This document shows positions 1-12,201 of a DNA stretch of 64,000 nucleotides, in pieces (position 1 is the first letter of the stretch; each line of letters begins with the position of its first letter). The notes under the pieces were generated by a model. That model had not been told where the DNA came from. It was given only the letters and a program-made list of their open reading frames with translations, and searched no databases. The stretch comes from Rotaria sp. Silwood1. Lineage: Eukaryota > Rotifera > Eurotatoria > Philodinida > Philodinidae. The stretch covers positions 273,390-337,389 of the forward strand of contig CAJNOP010000188.1 of the NCBI GenBank assembly GCA_905250075.1, in the 5' to 3' direction. Made by a program: the position numbers and the translations under genes.

Positions 1-445
1 AATCTTCTAAAGCTTCTAATAAAACATTGTTTTCTAATGTAAAATCGATCTATATCACAACAACAAAAAAGAAAATATTTCAAATTTTATTTTCTTTGTT
101 TAAAAAATCTTACCGGTTTAGCAAGAATATTGCGAATTTTAGTTGTATCATATTCAGGAATATTTATATTAGGCTTAAGAAAAACAAAACAAAAAAAAAA
201 TAAATAATAAAAAATTTCTATTAAAAACATACAACAATAATAGTTCGATATTTTGGATTAAATTCAAATGGTATATCATCAACAAATGATTGTAAAGATA
301 ATGTTATACCATTATTAATTGAATGATTATTTTCATCATTAAATATAGTTGAAGATTTTTCAATTTGATTTTGTTTATATTGACGTTTAGAAGATTGATT
401 CATCGAATAAATATAATTAAAAATAATCGATTGATATACATTCAA
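1..445 (-). CDS. Unrecognised protein, 5' part (runs off the left edge)
   Basis: I do not recognise this protein. Three exons join in frame: 233-445 (71 codons, phase 0), 114-173 (20 codons) and 1-49 (continues outside). The introns are 59 and 64 bp, with donors GTATGT and GTAAGA and AG acceptors. The first Met of the open frame is at 445; a second Met (MNQSSKRQ) 14 residues later is an alternative start. The N-terminus is polar and Asn/Ser/Lys-rich with no signal peptide. It is followed by a more ordered stretch (SFVDDIPFEFNPKYRTIIV, then PNINIPEYD and IRNILAKP). It lies about 290 bp downstream of, and on the same strand as, the HDDC2-like gene. Splicing that keeps the frame through two introns makes a real gene likely; the function is unknown. 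Confidence 0.6.
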
Positions 446-738
446 ATAAATAAAAATTAATATCTTTTTTTTTAATTAAAATAAATAATTTTAATCTAAA
501 ATAATTCAAATTAAAAAAACAAAAATGTATTTATTTATTTATTTATTTATTATGCACAAAATAGCAATAAAAGAGATGAATACTGTACAATAGAACAATA
601 TTTGAATATAAATATGGCATTGACTATGTTATGTCAATATGAGCCAAATAATATAAAGAAGAAGCATTTCTAAATTCTAATTAATACATAAATGTTTTCT
701 TTCAGTTGAAACTGTTCACAACGAAATCAAAAATAAGA

Positions 739-2827
739 TTAATTATAATGATGTTTTAAACCTTTGACAAGATTTGTTAGACGTTGAGTTGTATCTATAG
801 ATGATGATGATGATGTTGATCTATCGAGTTTATTTTTATTTGAAATAAGACGATGTGATTTTGAACGAAGATCCGACGATGGAAAATTGTATAAAAATGT
901 TCCTATATATAATTAGAATAAAATTATTATGTATATTAACATAAGAATATAGAATATATACAAGATTAATTAAATATTATCAAAAGTTAATATTTATTAG
1001 TATAAAAATTAAGACTGAAGCATATGTATTTATTTTTGATCCGACAAAGATTGAAATTTTCTCAAAATAGTCTTCGTTTTCAAATTTCTGTTGTATTTTC
1101 ACGCCTTTTTATTGTTGAACTGTTTAAAATGCAATGTGCATAGCCATCCTAAAATAATAATTTTTCAAAATTGAACTTTTTTTTCTAAATTATTAATCAT
1201 TCTTAAATTCAATGATAATGTACATTTATCAATTTTTACTTGTCTATAACATTTACCAAAAACTAAAAAAAAACAATTTTTTCAGCAGAACTCTTATATC
1301 TTATGAAATTTAATCAAAGTTTTGTTAAAGATAAAACACGAAAATTTCGTACTGCAAGGGTGTATCAATATTATACTCTAGAACTTCTTACATAGTTAAA
1401 GTCTATTATTCACGAATATATTATTTTGAGTTTATCAGGTGTTTGGGATATAATGGCAGACACTTTCAATAGAATGAATTCAATCTACTATGTTCGTATT
1501 AATAGAATTGAAATAACTAAAAAGTTTCATATGATAATTTTAGTTTTTTTTTCCATTGTTAGCTGAAGACCTTTGTAATGAAGTGTAAAATTCTTATCAT
1601 TACGTTTTTTATTTTTAACAACCTTGTAACTATTCTATTTATATTTGAATGCCTTCTGTACATATGATTCTTCTCTTTTATCATGGCCGACACACTTGAT
1701 TGCTTTTCATTTTCATTTCTATATACTTCTATTTATAAAAAACATATTTATACAAAAGAAATACTATAACTTTCAGCTTATGAAGACGTCAATAAAAAAA
1801 AAAAAACAAAGTCAAGATCTACATCTCAAACATATCTTTGTACTTAAGCTTGTCATGATCATATTTAAAAATATTCATTATCGTTTGTATCTGATGCTAC
1901 TTAATGGGAAAACACTATTAATGAACAATCAAAACACAAATATGAAAAATAAAGTCTCTTAATGAGTCTTATTATGAAATAATTTGAAAAAAAATTATGA
2001 TTTTTTAACTAAATAAAGTTTAGATAAAATAGTGTCTATTGATTTTAATCTTCTATAATGAAAATAAAAACTTCGAAGTCTTTTTCTTTTTTATGATAAA
2101 TTTTTTATATTTCATTAAATAATCTAATATAAAAATGCAAACCTTGATCATCATAAAGAATATGTTTAAGCATTGTATTTAAATTTGAATCTGATGGTAA
2201 TTGAAATTGTTTACCAGATGATCGACATTCAATTAATTGATTAAGCCATTGTCGAACAATTGTTGTTTTTATATTATGTGCAGAACCCGAAAATAAATCT
2301 TCTAAAAATTCACCTTCAGATTGTAATTTTTCATATTCATAAGCTAAAAATTTAATTTAGAAAACAAAAAAACGGAAAAATAATTCGAAAAAAAATTTAC
2401 CTTGTAAAAGCATATCAAATATATCTAAATCTTTAACAAGTTTAGATTCAATTGTTTTTTGATCAGCATATTCATTAAATAATGAAAATATTTCTCTACC
2501 AACATCAGCTGGTAATAAACTTGTTAAATAAAGCATTGCTTCTGTTTCTCGTCGACGTTTTTCTGTTATTGGTACACCATCAAATTCAGTTAAATCTCCA
2601 ACAACTGATTCAGCTAAATCATGAACAAGTGCTAATTTCATACAACGAACTTTTGACTCTTCAGATATAGTTGGTAATAAAAGCGACATAACAGCCATTC
2701 TATACATATGATCAGCAACACTTTCAACTTTTTCGACACCATGTATTACCCAACCAGTACGAAATGTTCGTTTTGCTTGACCAATATAGAGAAGAAATTC
2801 CAAAAGTCCTTCGAGATCTGTATTCAT
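739..2827 (-). CDS. HDDC2: HDDC2-like HD-domain 5'-deoxynucleotidase
   Basis: Exons 2401-2827, 2143-2343 and 739-902 join in phase 1 and phase 1 to give 263 residues. The family (human HDDC2, yeast YGK1) hydrolyses deoxynucleoside 5'-monophosphates in a metal-dependent way. Visible signatures are RTGW near residue 23, the first metal His in VADHMYRM (His40), the His-Asp pair in VHDLAE (His69-Asp70), and the later Asp in KDLDIFDMLLQ. The exon 1 to 2 junction restores the family sequence DMLLQAYEYEKLQ, which strongly supports the splice. Intron 1 is 57 bp; intron 2 is 1.24 kb, large for this genome. The protein is longer than human HDDC2 (about 204 aa) because exon 3 adds a Ser/Lys-rich low-complexity tail ending LVKGLKHHYN. 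The tail exon is the least certain part, but its phase fits exactly. Confidence 0.88.
903..2142 (-). other. Large intron 2 of the HDDC2-like gene
   Basis: This is 1.24 kb between donor GTTTGC and a TATAG acceptor. It is AT-rich with homopolymer runs. No convincing coding sequence is visible on either strand; the 105-codon plus-strand open frame at 1645-1962 is low-complexity and looks spurious. Confidence 0.5.
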
Positions 2828-5370
2828 CTTAATGTCAAGTTTATTTTTATGTCACACGAGAAAATTTTTTTTTTCATAAACGTTAAAAGCCAACCAAATT
2901 TTAGTCTTCAATTTGATTCATACGAAACTACCAATAGAAATATCATAATATTCATTTTATTATTACATCAAACTCTAATAAAATTTTATTTTACTTTTAT
3001 TCTACACATATTCAAGTAAACACAACTAAGAAATAAATATTACATATTTATTTAATAGTATATTGATAAACTGACATCTATAGAATTAATACATCAGTAA
3101 AGCATGAAGCTGAAGGGAAGCAACAATTGAAGAAGGACGTTTTAAATGGTTATTCCGATTTGAGTAGAAACGAAAAATAGTACTATTACAATGAAGCCTT
3201 TTAACATATTTTTCTTTCTTTTTCTTCTTTCCCTAAGATTGTTCGATTGGGTGTACATTGTTAGTAGGTTTGCTGTCGCGTGTCAAAAAATAATGTAATG
3301 ATGAATAACTATATAACGAATCGGCATTTATTGGATTTTCTACGGAACAAAAGACCGTAACGAGAACAACAAAAAAATTATTGTATAAATGGAATTGTAT
3401 TTCTTTTTGTTATTACTTCTACATTCAAACATACTTTTTTTATTACATTCATAGTCAATCGACGGCAAAAGGTAATAGACAGATTTCAAATAAAAAGTAC
3501 AATATTTATTTTATTAGACTCTTTTATTAGTATATATATATATATGTATATGTTAATCTGCAGAGATAATGCTATTGAATATCTGTTATTTTTTATTAAT
3601 AATTTATCGTCTTTATCAATAAAGTGCAAGACATAATAAATTAAGGATAAAGTAAAACACGTCTTATAACAGTCACAAATCTGTACAAACTCTGATTTTG
3701 TTGAATAGTAGAGGAAAATTAAATCTAATTTCGAAGCTGTACATGCTGATGATGAAGTCTGTAATGGATACTATTTTTAAGATGAATCAATCATGAACAT
3801 AACTATAGGATCGAATTTGATGTTGTTATTTTTTTTGTTTGCTTGAGTTTTATTTGATTATATGAATAAATAAGTTTCCATAAATTCAATTTCTTTTTTC
3901 GGAACCATGTATGAAAGAAAACGCATAGAATTTGAAAGTAGGAATCCAATGATCAAAATTCAATAGCTGAATTTTTTCAGTTTTGAACACATTTGACTAT
4001 CAGCTATAATCATCGAATTCCTGTTTTCAAGTTTCTACCATTTCCTGTAGTTTTCCGAACGGGAAACGTCATCGTTACCTATGGATTCCGGCGAAAGTAC
4101 ACATGATTGAGTGCCAGATTTATTTACTTGAAAGATTATTTGTTTTTTAATTAATTCAATATAATAGATGAAAAAACAAACTGCTTGACAAATGTAATCA
4201 AGATTTATAATCAACTAAATTCAATCTTTATGTATCCCATTGAGACTTATTTTAGGTTGCATGCAATTTATTTGGTATTATTCTGTACACGTTCAAGATT
4301 TCATAGCATAATATTTTTGAAATGCTTTTTTTTTTTCCAAACATTGTATGTCTTCGATAAACTTTGTTGTAGAAATTGTTCAATTGAACATGGTAGAATC
4401 ATTTTAGATGAAGCTATCAATCGATGAATTTAATTTCCTTATGTGATTTGTTAATCATTCCGTAGATTCTCTCAGCAGTGTTTCATATTTTTCCTTTTCA
4501 ATTGAAGAAAACAACTGATTGTGTCTATTAAATCTTTTTTTCTTTTTCTTTCTTTCATATATTGTCGTCTTATAAGAAAAATATTTTCTTTATTAAAAGC
4601 TTCGAATACTTATGTTAAGAAGAATTTAAACACGAAAAAAAAAAACAAGTAGAAATCTCATTGTAAAATGTTAAAAAGAAAATTCTTTTTTTTTTTTTTT
4701 TGTTTTATTATCAATATATTGCAAAGAAATTTTAATCTTTATTACACATGTTAAATTTCATATTCCTTTTTTATATCTGTTTGATTATGAAGTATATCAA
4801 TAAGTGTGCATGACATTTTGAACATACTAAAGGATTCAATACTCTTTATTTATCCAAATCAAGAATATTAGGTCATTCTTTTTTTTCTTTCTTTTATATA
4901 CAAAACAAAAAAAAAAAAGAAAAGCTTTTTAAAAAAAGAAAAAAACTCTTGAAATAAGTGCCTGTTTTTGTTAACATTCATTTACTGCCTAATGTATGTA
5001 TACCAAAATATATAAGCAAGACATGAATTCGTAGTTTTTTTCTCTTATATTTACTATAGATACAATGTAATGACATGCTTGAGTTTTATTTCGATAAAAA
5101 AATTTTAAAAAGAATTGTTCTTTATTCTTTCATAGAGAAAAAAGAAACAAATTTAATATATGTTCGACTATATTTGAATATCTAAGGTTTCTTTGATTTT
5201 TTTTTTTTTATTTATCTAGCATAAGTTAATGTATATCTTAGCCATCGAATCTTTATTATTATCATAGTTGTCTATCATCAAAGATAATGTGAGTTCATAT
5301 TTATCGAACGATTCTTATATATTGAATTTTTAGTTTTAAGTTATTTTCAATAATAATATTTATTTGTAAT
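2828..5370. other. Intergenic, AT-rich, between divergent HDDC2 and STK33 genes
   Basis: About 2.5 kb separates the starts of two divergently transcribed genes, so both promoters should lie here. I see poly-A/T runs and a short TA microsatellite near 3533-3546. I see no gene, RNA or clear promoter motif. Confidence 0.5.
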
Positions 5371-8300
5371 ATGGCCAATGGAATGAAAAAACCATTTTCA
5401 ACTGTATTAACACGTCAGATACCTCATATACGTCTTCATGATGATGGAAATATAGAAACACGATATGAAATTTTAAATAAATTAGGTGAAGGTTCATTTG
5501 GAACTGTATCTCGTGTTAAAAATAAAGAAAATGATTTATTTTATGCCTTGAAAACAATTACAAAAAAAGTAATTGATTTTTTTTTTTATTAGACTGTGTC
5601 TGTATTCAATGAAATTTTCTCTTTCTATGTTTTAGCCTGGCAATAAATCTAAAGCATCAATTCTTGATAATGAAGTAAAATTATTAACAGAAGTTAATCA
5701 TGCCAATCTTATTCAACTTCATGAAGTATTAGAATCATCTCAAGTAAGTTTTTTTTGTCAAAAAAAAATAATCATAGCAGTTTTTGCTCATTCAAAAAAT
5801 ACAGGATTTGGAATAAAGTTAAATCCTCACTGTTCAGAGAAAGACGTAGATGTGAGTTTCAAGGCGATGAAAAACTCGCGATCACACCTCACAATTACAC
5901 ACTCTCAGAAAGGTGGAAATATAATTTTATATCTCAAAAAAAAAGTTAACCTGTTACCTGTAGGGCTTCTGAAAACACTGAGGAATTTAATCAAATGTTC
6001 TCATATCTTTTTCATAGAAGACACTTTAATACTATTAGTAATGACATAAGTCTAATTCATTTTTGATAATTCAGAGCAAAAATGTTCGTGAATCCTCATC
6101 GAGTTATATTTGTATGTTCATGTCACAGATCGTATATCAATAAAATCATACTATAATGTATGAACTACTACTTTATTACTTTTCTGGACGATTAAATAAA
6201 AGGATGTTGAAGAAGTTTGTACTAAAATAGATAGAATAAAATAAACTTCCTGTGATTAACAATAGCAGCTACTATTCATTTCAAAGTATCATGTATTGCA
6301 CTGTATTGTGAATAAATTTTGATAGGAATATAATAGGAACCTGCAATTTCCACTATTGATCAGAGAAAACTCGAAATCATCTTAGCATATCGAATATGAT
6401 CGGTAAATAATTGATCAATCAGATGAGTTATCAATGGAGACTTTTGACAACGATATTCTTAAAATCATTTTCCTTTCCATTGACTCAAGACTGACATTTC
6501 TCGCTTGTTTCGTTCAAGAGTTATAAGACTTCTTCTAAGACCAGCGATCTTACTCCATTGAACTTTAATCCTCTGAAAAACAATTAGTCAGTGGTAGTTT
6601 ACCATAGTGAGTCGAACAGTGATATTTATTTTTAGGTTCAAAATGATCTGACACTATTATCTGAATGTTTCCGAAATATTGACTCATTCTTTTCATCGAC
6701 GCTGTTGATGAAATTTCAGAAACAAGGCAATGATAGTGTCAGATTATTTTTTACTTAAAAGTAAATACATAGGGGGACCAAGAAATTCTGAAAACTTTAA
6801 AAACGAGCGTGTCGGATTTGGTGATGTATTCAGAATTAAAAAAAAACAAAATGTGCCATGTTGTAGAGTAACTCGAAGCGCGTCGAATGATATATAAAAA
6901 AATCTTGTTTTCATAAGATTTGGAAGGAACCAGACTGGATTTATTGGTAGGTGACCATCGAGTGAAATCACTGAGCATTGTGGGTCTTGGTATCAGTCGA
7001 AAGGGTTTGTAAAAATAATTTTCCTATATACAGTTTTATAGCGCTATTCACGAGCTAAAAGCTCATATACTCAGCATCTCCGGTCATCCTATCTTTGATA
7101 GGGAAAAATGTGACTTTTCGATGATCCACCATCTTTTTCCATGCGTAGTGACTGTTGGTGAGTCGTTGAATCCATGGGCGTCTACCAGTAAATCTAGTCT
7201 GGTTCCCTCAAAATCTAATGAAAACAAGATTTTTTAATATACCATTCGACGCGCCTCGACTAGTTCTACAACATAGCGACTAGTTCTACAACATAGTGTG
7301 TTTGATTTTTGAATTCTGGATAGGTTACCAACCCCAGCACGGTCCCTTTTAAAATTCCCAGAACTTTTTGATCCCTCTGGTATTACCGTTCACAAATAAC
7401 CTCTGCTCAGCTGTTTCTGTTAGATGACCGCAGATTAATTAGCTGAAATCGGAACGTTTCATAGGAAAAGTCTTGTAACTCTCGAACGAAACAAGCGAGA
7501 AACGTCGGCGTTGCGTATATCGAATGTGAAATAACTTAAATGTATCGCTGTTAAAATTCTCACCAAAAACTTGTCTTATTGGCCAGTTGTCGACTGACTA
7601 AAGTTCGATATATTTTGGTGGTGCCTAGTCTTTTTCTTTCATGTATGACGAAAAACATAGATCTCTATAATATTTCTATCAATTTATTGATGAAACAGTA
7701 GAGCACATTATATTTTGAAATGAATAGTACATTGTGTTTCACATACTAATCTAATTGGGATAGTGCTAATAGCTTTTATCAATATATTTAGACAATCAAT
7801 TCATTATATTTAATTGAATTTTGATTTACTTTTCAGAAACTTTATTTAGTTGTTGAATTATGTGAAGGTGGTGAATTAGGTGGATGTGTTAAAAAGATTG
7901 GTCCATTACCTGAAGAAACAGTTAAACAAATAATGTCAAAATTAATAAGTGCATTACATTATCTTCATAAAATGAGTTAAGTTAATTGTACATTATTTTT
8001 TGTTGTTGTTTTTTATTTATATAGATTATATTTCTCTTATATAGATATTGTACATCGTGATCTTAAATTAGAAAATATTTTATTAAAAAATTCTCCAATA
8101 AATAAAACTGATGAATTTGATATTCGAGTATATTTATTGTTTTTATCAAAAAAAAAATGAAATAATACATTGAAAATTATTTTCAAAGGTTACTGATTTT
8201 GGATTAAGTTCAAAACAAAGTATTACTTCTACAGATTCACTTTTTTATGATTATTGTGGTACGCCACTGTAAGTTTTTATAATTTTATTTTATTTGATAT

Positions 8301-10166
8301 TAAAAAATCATAATTTATTATTAATTAATTAGTTATATGGCACCAGAAATATTGGAAAATAAAAATTATAGTGCACTTTGTGATGTATGGGCTATGGGAG
8401 TTATTATGTATTATTTGTAAGATAATTAATTAGTTTGATAATTAAAATTTTGTCTGTTTTTTTTCTTTATATATTTTTCATAGAATTTGTGGTCGTCATC
8501 CTTATGTTTCTAATGATGAAAGACGTTTACTTGAAATAATTCGTTCACAAAAACTTCGATTTGATTCGGAAAAATTTCGAAATATTTCATCTGAAGGTTT
8601 TTTTTTTTTTTTTTCATTTATATTTACTATATATAGTAGTAGCAAGAAGTCTTACGATCAGATAAAAATTACATAAATTTCAATTTTTTTCCCCTTATTT
8701 TGTAATTGGAAATACAGCTCAATAAATCCGTAATTGTAAGCAGCAACTCGAGATCAATAAATCCTAATGCAAAGGATTTGCAACAAAAATACTGATATTT
8801 TTCTTTGTAGACTCCTAAAACAGACTTTTTCGACACTTTTCTAATTTTCTTATACACAAATAAAACTTCACATGACTATAATAAGATTTATATTCTATAT
8901 TGAAATATTTTTGTCTGAAGAAAAATCTACGTTAATCTTGTAAATCGTACAAATGAATACTGATTATAAGTTCTTGCGATCAAAATTCAACATACTCTAT
9001 TTGTAATTAAACTATGAGACTAAAACGATTAAAATTTATGTACTTTTTATGAAGTAACAAGACTTTTTGCAACTACTGTAAATAAATAATCGTTGTTGTA
9101 GGTCTTGACTTTTTACAAGGAATGCTTGTTTATGATACAGTTCATCGTCGAACAATGGGTGAATTAATTGTACATCCGTGGTTGACGGTATTTTTTTACT
9201 TGTCGAATTTTTGCTTTTAATATCAATTAATATATATATATAGGGTCGATCTGATAGAGAACCAGCTAAAGATATAATAACAATGATGAGAGAATTTCAA
9301 GCTGAAAATGATCAACGTCAAATATTAGTTGAAAATAATTTAACAAGATTAATAAATGCAACTGCAAATCATGTAAATTTATCAACATCATCATCATCAT
9401 CATCAACAACAACAACTCCAAATAAACAACAAGAATCAATTAATAATGATTCAAATCAATCAAAAACAAATATAAATACATCAGATTTACGTACTATTGT
9501 TGATAAAAATAAATTACATAATAATACAATAACACATCGATTAACATCTAATTCTCTTAAAGTAAATCTTTACTTTATTTTCAATAAATTTAATTTATTC
9601 GATTTTAAGATATTTCGAGGTACAACACAGAATATAAATGGTAATCTACTAAAAACTCCTATGCGCAGTAAACAATGTGATTCGGTAATTTATTTCTAAA
9701 CCAAAAAAAAATAATATATGTATCAATAATGATTGAATATTTTCAGATAACAGATTTAACTGATTCAAGTCAAAGTCGTTTAACATTTAATTCTCCATCA
9801 TTTGTATCTTCTTCAACAATTTCATCAAAATTACGAGCTAATAATGTTCGACTTGGTCGTTCTCAATCTCATGCTGATATTGTCTTATCTTCAAAATATT
9901 CATCACCACCACGTCAACAACAATATCAACGAACTGTTTTAAACGGTTCAAATCCTATTGGTGCTTTACCTTCTTCAAACATCTTTAATTCATCTTCCAA
10001 TGGTAATACCATATCAACTATTCCAAAAGGTCCACCATCTTCGACAACTACTGCTCTAATGATGATTAATAAACATTATTCAAATAATTCATCATCATCA
10101 TCTTTTCCAACAATGTCTAATCATCATCAACAACATTATAATACCAAAAAAAATAATTTTGTATGA
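5371..10166 (+). CDS. STK33: STK33-like serine/threonine protein kinase
   Basis: Eleven exons join in frame to 567 residues: 5371-5568, 5636-5743, 7837-7975, 8045-8127, 8189-8268, 8333-8416, 8484-8596, 9102-9187, 9244-9561, 9610-9684 and 9747-10166. All kinase hallmarks are present: glycine loop GEGSFG (39-44), catalytic Lys in ALK (Lys61), HRDLKLEN (Asp154), the DFG motif as VTDFGL (Asp179) and MAPE (206-208). The assignment to STK33 rests on the family-like stretch before DFG, CGTPLYMAPEIL, HPWLTG, and a post-kinase helix DIITMMREF that resembles the human DVLEMMKEW-type segment. The C-terminal 230 residues are Ser/Thr/Asn/Gln-rich and probably disordered. The kinase looks catalytically competent. 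Intron 2 is 2.1 kb and holds a foldback element; intron 7 is 505 bp with a poly-T donor. The 48 bp intron 9562-9609 is a multiple of three without a stop, so it could also be retained. Confidence 0.9.
5744..7836 (+). other. 2.1 kb intron 2 of STK33-like gene
   Basis: Its size is about thirty times that of the neighbouring introns. Most of the excess is the inverted-repeat element at about 6270-7729. The short open frames inside it (5755-6049, 6744-6978) are shadows of intron or element sequence. Confidence 0.7.
6270..7729. mobile_element. Foldback (long inverted-repeat) element in STK33 intron
   Basis: The two halves are imperfect reverse complements. The outer ends match: 17 bases from 6270 (TACTATTCATTTCAAAG) pair with 7713-7729. 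Further in, the segment with TCTCGCTTGTTTCGTTC near 6497 pairs with ACGAAACAAGCGAGA near 7486. The 6760-6960 block (CAAGATTT and the GGAACCAGACT motif) pairs with 7160-7390. The right arm carries a perfect tandem duplication of a 20-base unit at about 7257-7298. I see no transposase frame, so this is a non-autonomous, MITE-like or foldback element. The ends are approximate and I could not confirm a target-site duplication. Confidence 0.7.
8597..9101 (+). other. 505 bp intron 7 of STK33-like gene
   Basis: The donor is GGT followed by a long T run, and the acceptor is TTGTTGTAG. No coding or structured content was seen. Confidence 0.6.
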
Positions 10167-11285
10167 TAAACATTACAGTAATCACACATTATATCATTCA
10201 TCTCTTGGTATAGAATATGTTCAAAATATTTTTCTGCTTTATTTTGTTTTTTGGTAACTGTTGAATCTTTGTCTTTCCATAATTCGAATTGAATGATAAT
10301 AAAAATCGTATTATCAAATAAAGTCTTCATATAATTTTCATGATGTTAGTGAGTTCATTAATGATTCTGATCAGTTTTCTTTTTGTCGAAGAGAAAACGA
10401 TGTATTTCAAAGTACTCAGAACTACTTTGAAGTATTACAAACTTATTTTGAACTATTGCAAAGTACTACTAGTTATTTCATAATTTAATGAAAAAATAAA
10501 TTCATCTTCATCATGCTCCAAGTTTTAGTTCTATCAACCGTAAAATATCTTTTCCAAATTCAGAATTTTTTTCAACTTTATTTTAAAAATAATATTTTGT
10601 TGAAACATAGAAAGCAATCCATCGTTAGATAACAAATTCATTACAAGGATACGAACAGACGAGAAAGAAGAATAGATAAAACAAATATGACCTCTTCTCT
10701 CTTGGAAACAATGACTACATCAGTTAATCCATGATCAGATTTGAAAGATGACGAATTTTTCTAGTATAATGAAAGTGAAAATGATTGGATGAAACTTTTA
10801 CAGAAAATTAAGTTGAGTTTTCTCATTATGATTATATTCGGATCGATCTTTGACTCCAAGATATTCTCAAGATCTTAATAAAACTAACGCCATCTACAAT
10901 AGATTTTGATTCATAACTCAAAAAACCAGATATTAATCTTCATACGTCCAGAATCATAAAGACAAGATTGATTTTCCGTATGAGTTTCATCAAACTAAAA
11001 ATTATCATTCTCTGTATGACTAGATTACGTACTCTATGTGTGAATTATTTCCACATATTTCATAGCTAGAACAGATATATGATTCATTCGTCGACGGATA
11101 AAATGAAAAAAAAAAAGATATCGGGTCAATATGCAAACATGCAGAGAAAAATTAACGTCATCACAACAGGTTGAATTTGCTACTTAACGATTATATATAT
11201 TGACTATACAAATTAATCATGGAATAATCCAGACCGTTCGATTCGTCTCCTATTTCTTCTTTGTTTTCCCCCTTTCGTTTCAGCG
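10167..11285. other. Intergenic, no gene seen
   Basis: About 1.1 kb between the end of the STK33-like gene and the TATA box of the next gene. An AATAAA-type signal follows near 10315. Variants of a TACTTTGAA-like motif recur near 10410-10460. No open frame is convincing. Confidence 0.4.
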
Positions 11286-11293
11286 TATAAATT
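11286..11293 (+). promoter_or_regulatory. Probable TATA box of the secreted Cys-rich gene
   Basis: TATAAATT lies about 30 bp upstream of a plausible transcription start region and about 600 bp upstream of the ATG. The stretch 11369-11877 has good intron ends (GTAAGT donor; polypyrimidine then GCATAG acceptor), so a short non-coding first exon ending at 11368 is likely. This is an inference from signals only. Confidence 0.45.
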
Positions 11294-11368
11294 CAAGCAT
11301 GTAACCAAACAAATGCATACATACAAGATTCATTCATCTCGTAATCGTTCATCTTATAACATAAGACT

Positions 11369-11877
11369 GTAAGTGACATTGTTGTTTATCACTTCATGAA
11401 AAATGTATCATTTGCTGTAAGCAATCCAAGTGTATAGTTGAATTTTCGTAGAATAGAATTACGGCACTAGAAACATTATTAGAAGAAAATTAGCAGGCCA
11501 ATAGAAATTAGCTAAGCGCAATTTGTTACTTCACGAATCACTTACCTTCTTAGAAGACGAAAGTCTAATAGAAAATAAAGTAGCTTTCAATTTATAACAT
11601 TCAAATACGGTATTTTTTTTAACAGACGATTCCAATGATATTCTTCTCAACTTGTAGTTACTGAAGATAGATTTCTTTTATGAACCTTAAAGACTTAATT
11701 TCACTGTTTGATTGAAAGAATAAACGAAGCAGAATCATTCTAGAATTTAGCTTGAAAGCTTGTCGTCGTAAATAAGAATTACATTGGTTTCATTTGAATG
11801 GGTATAAGTTGACCATTTTCTAGTTATCCGTATAGAATTGTATCTGTTAAATAATTGTTTTTTTTTTGTATGCATAG
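11369..11877 (+). other. Probable 5'UTR intron
   Basis: A GTAAGTGAC donor follows 11368. A T-rich tract and TAG acceptor end at 11877, 12 bp before the ATG at 11890. No coding sequence is seen inside. Confidence 0.45.
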
Positions 11878-11889
11878 CTATCAACTATC

Positions 11890-12201
11890 ATGATGAAATT
11901 GAACGCTCTTATTGTTTCTATGATTGCACTTCTCTTCTTCGGAATGATCGTAGAAAAGACAGCTGCTGGTGATTGTGATGGTAGTCGATGTGGTTGTTAC
12001 AAAGGCTATTGTTGGGCTTACGTTTATGAAGGACGTGTTCGAGTAGGTGACTGGTGGTGTTACACTCAAAGAGGAGGTGTAATGGGAAAACGATCAGTAT
12101 GGCAAGAATGTTGTTCTGATAGCGACTGCTTTTGGCATCGAACCTGTGGCAATCATGTTCAATACAAAGGCGAAGAAGAAGAATATCGTACTGTCTGCTG
12201 A
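11890..12201 (+). CDS. Small secreted cysteine-rich protein
   Basis: A 103-residue, single coding exon. The N-terminus has a typical secretion signal: a Lys, then a hydrophobic core ALIVSMIALLFFGMIV, with probable cleavage after TAA near residue 26. The mature part of about 77 residues has ten cysteines arranged roughly C-x5-C-x-C-x4-C-x(15)-C-x(18)-CC-x4-C-x6-C-x(17)-C. It also has several Trp and Tyr residues and a charged Glu-rich patch near the C-terminus. Ten cysteines suggest five disulfides. I do not recognise the family; compact disulfide proteins of this type serve as antimicrobial, matrix or signalling proteins in animals, and the sequence alone cannot decide. A TATA box and 5'UTR intron lie upstream, and an AATAAA-like signal follows near 12267. 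The reading frame is intact. Confidence 0.8.
   Translation: MMKLNALIVSMIALLFFGMIVEKTAAGDCDGSRCGCYKGYCWAYVYEGRVRVGDWWCYTQRGGVMGKRSVWQECCSDSDCFWHRTCGNHVQYKGEEEEYRTVC

Noticed and set aside
6744..6978. Two overlapping 75-codon minus-strand frames
   Set aside because: Both lie in the arm of the foldback element inside an intron; overlapping frames and low complexity.
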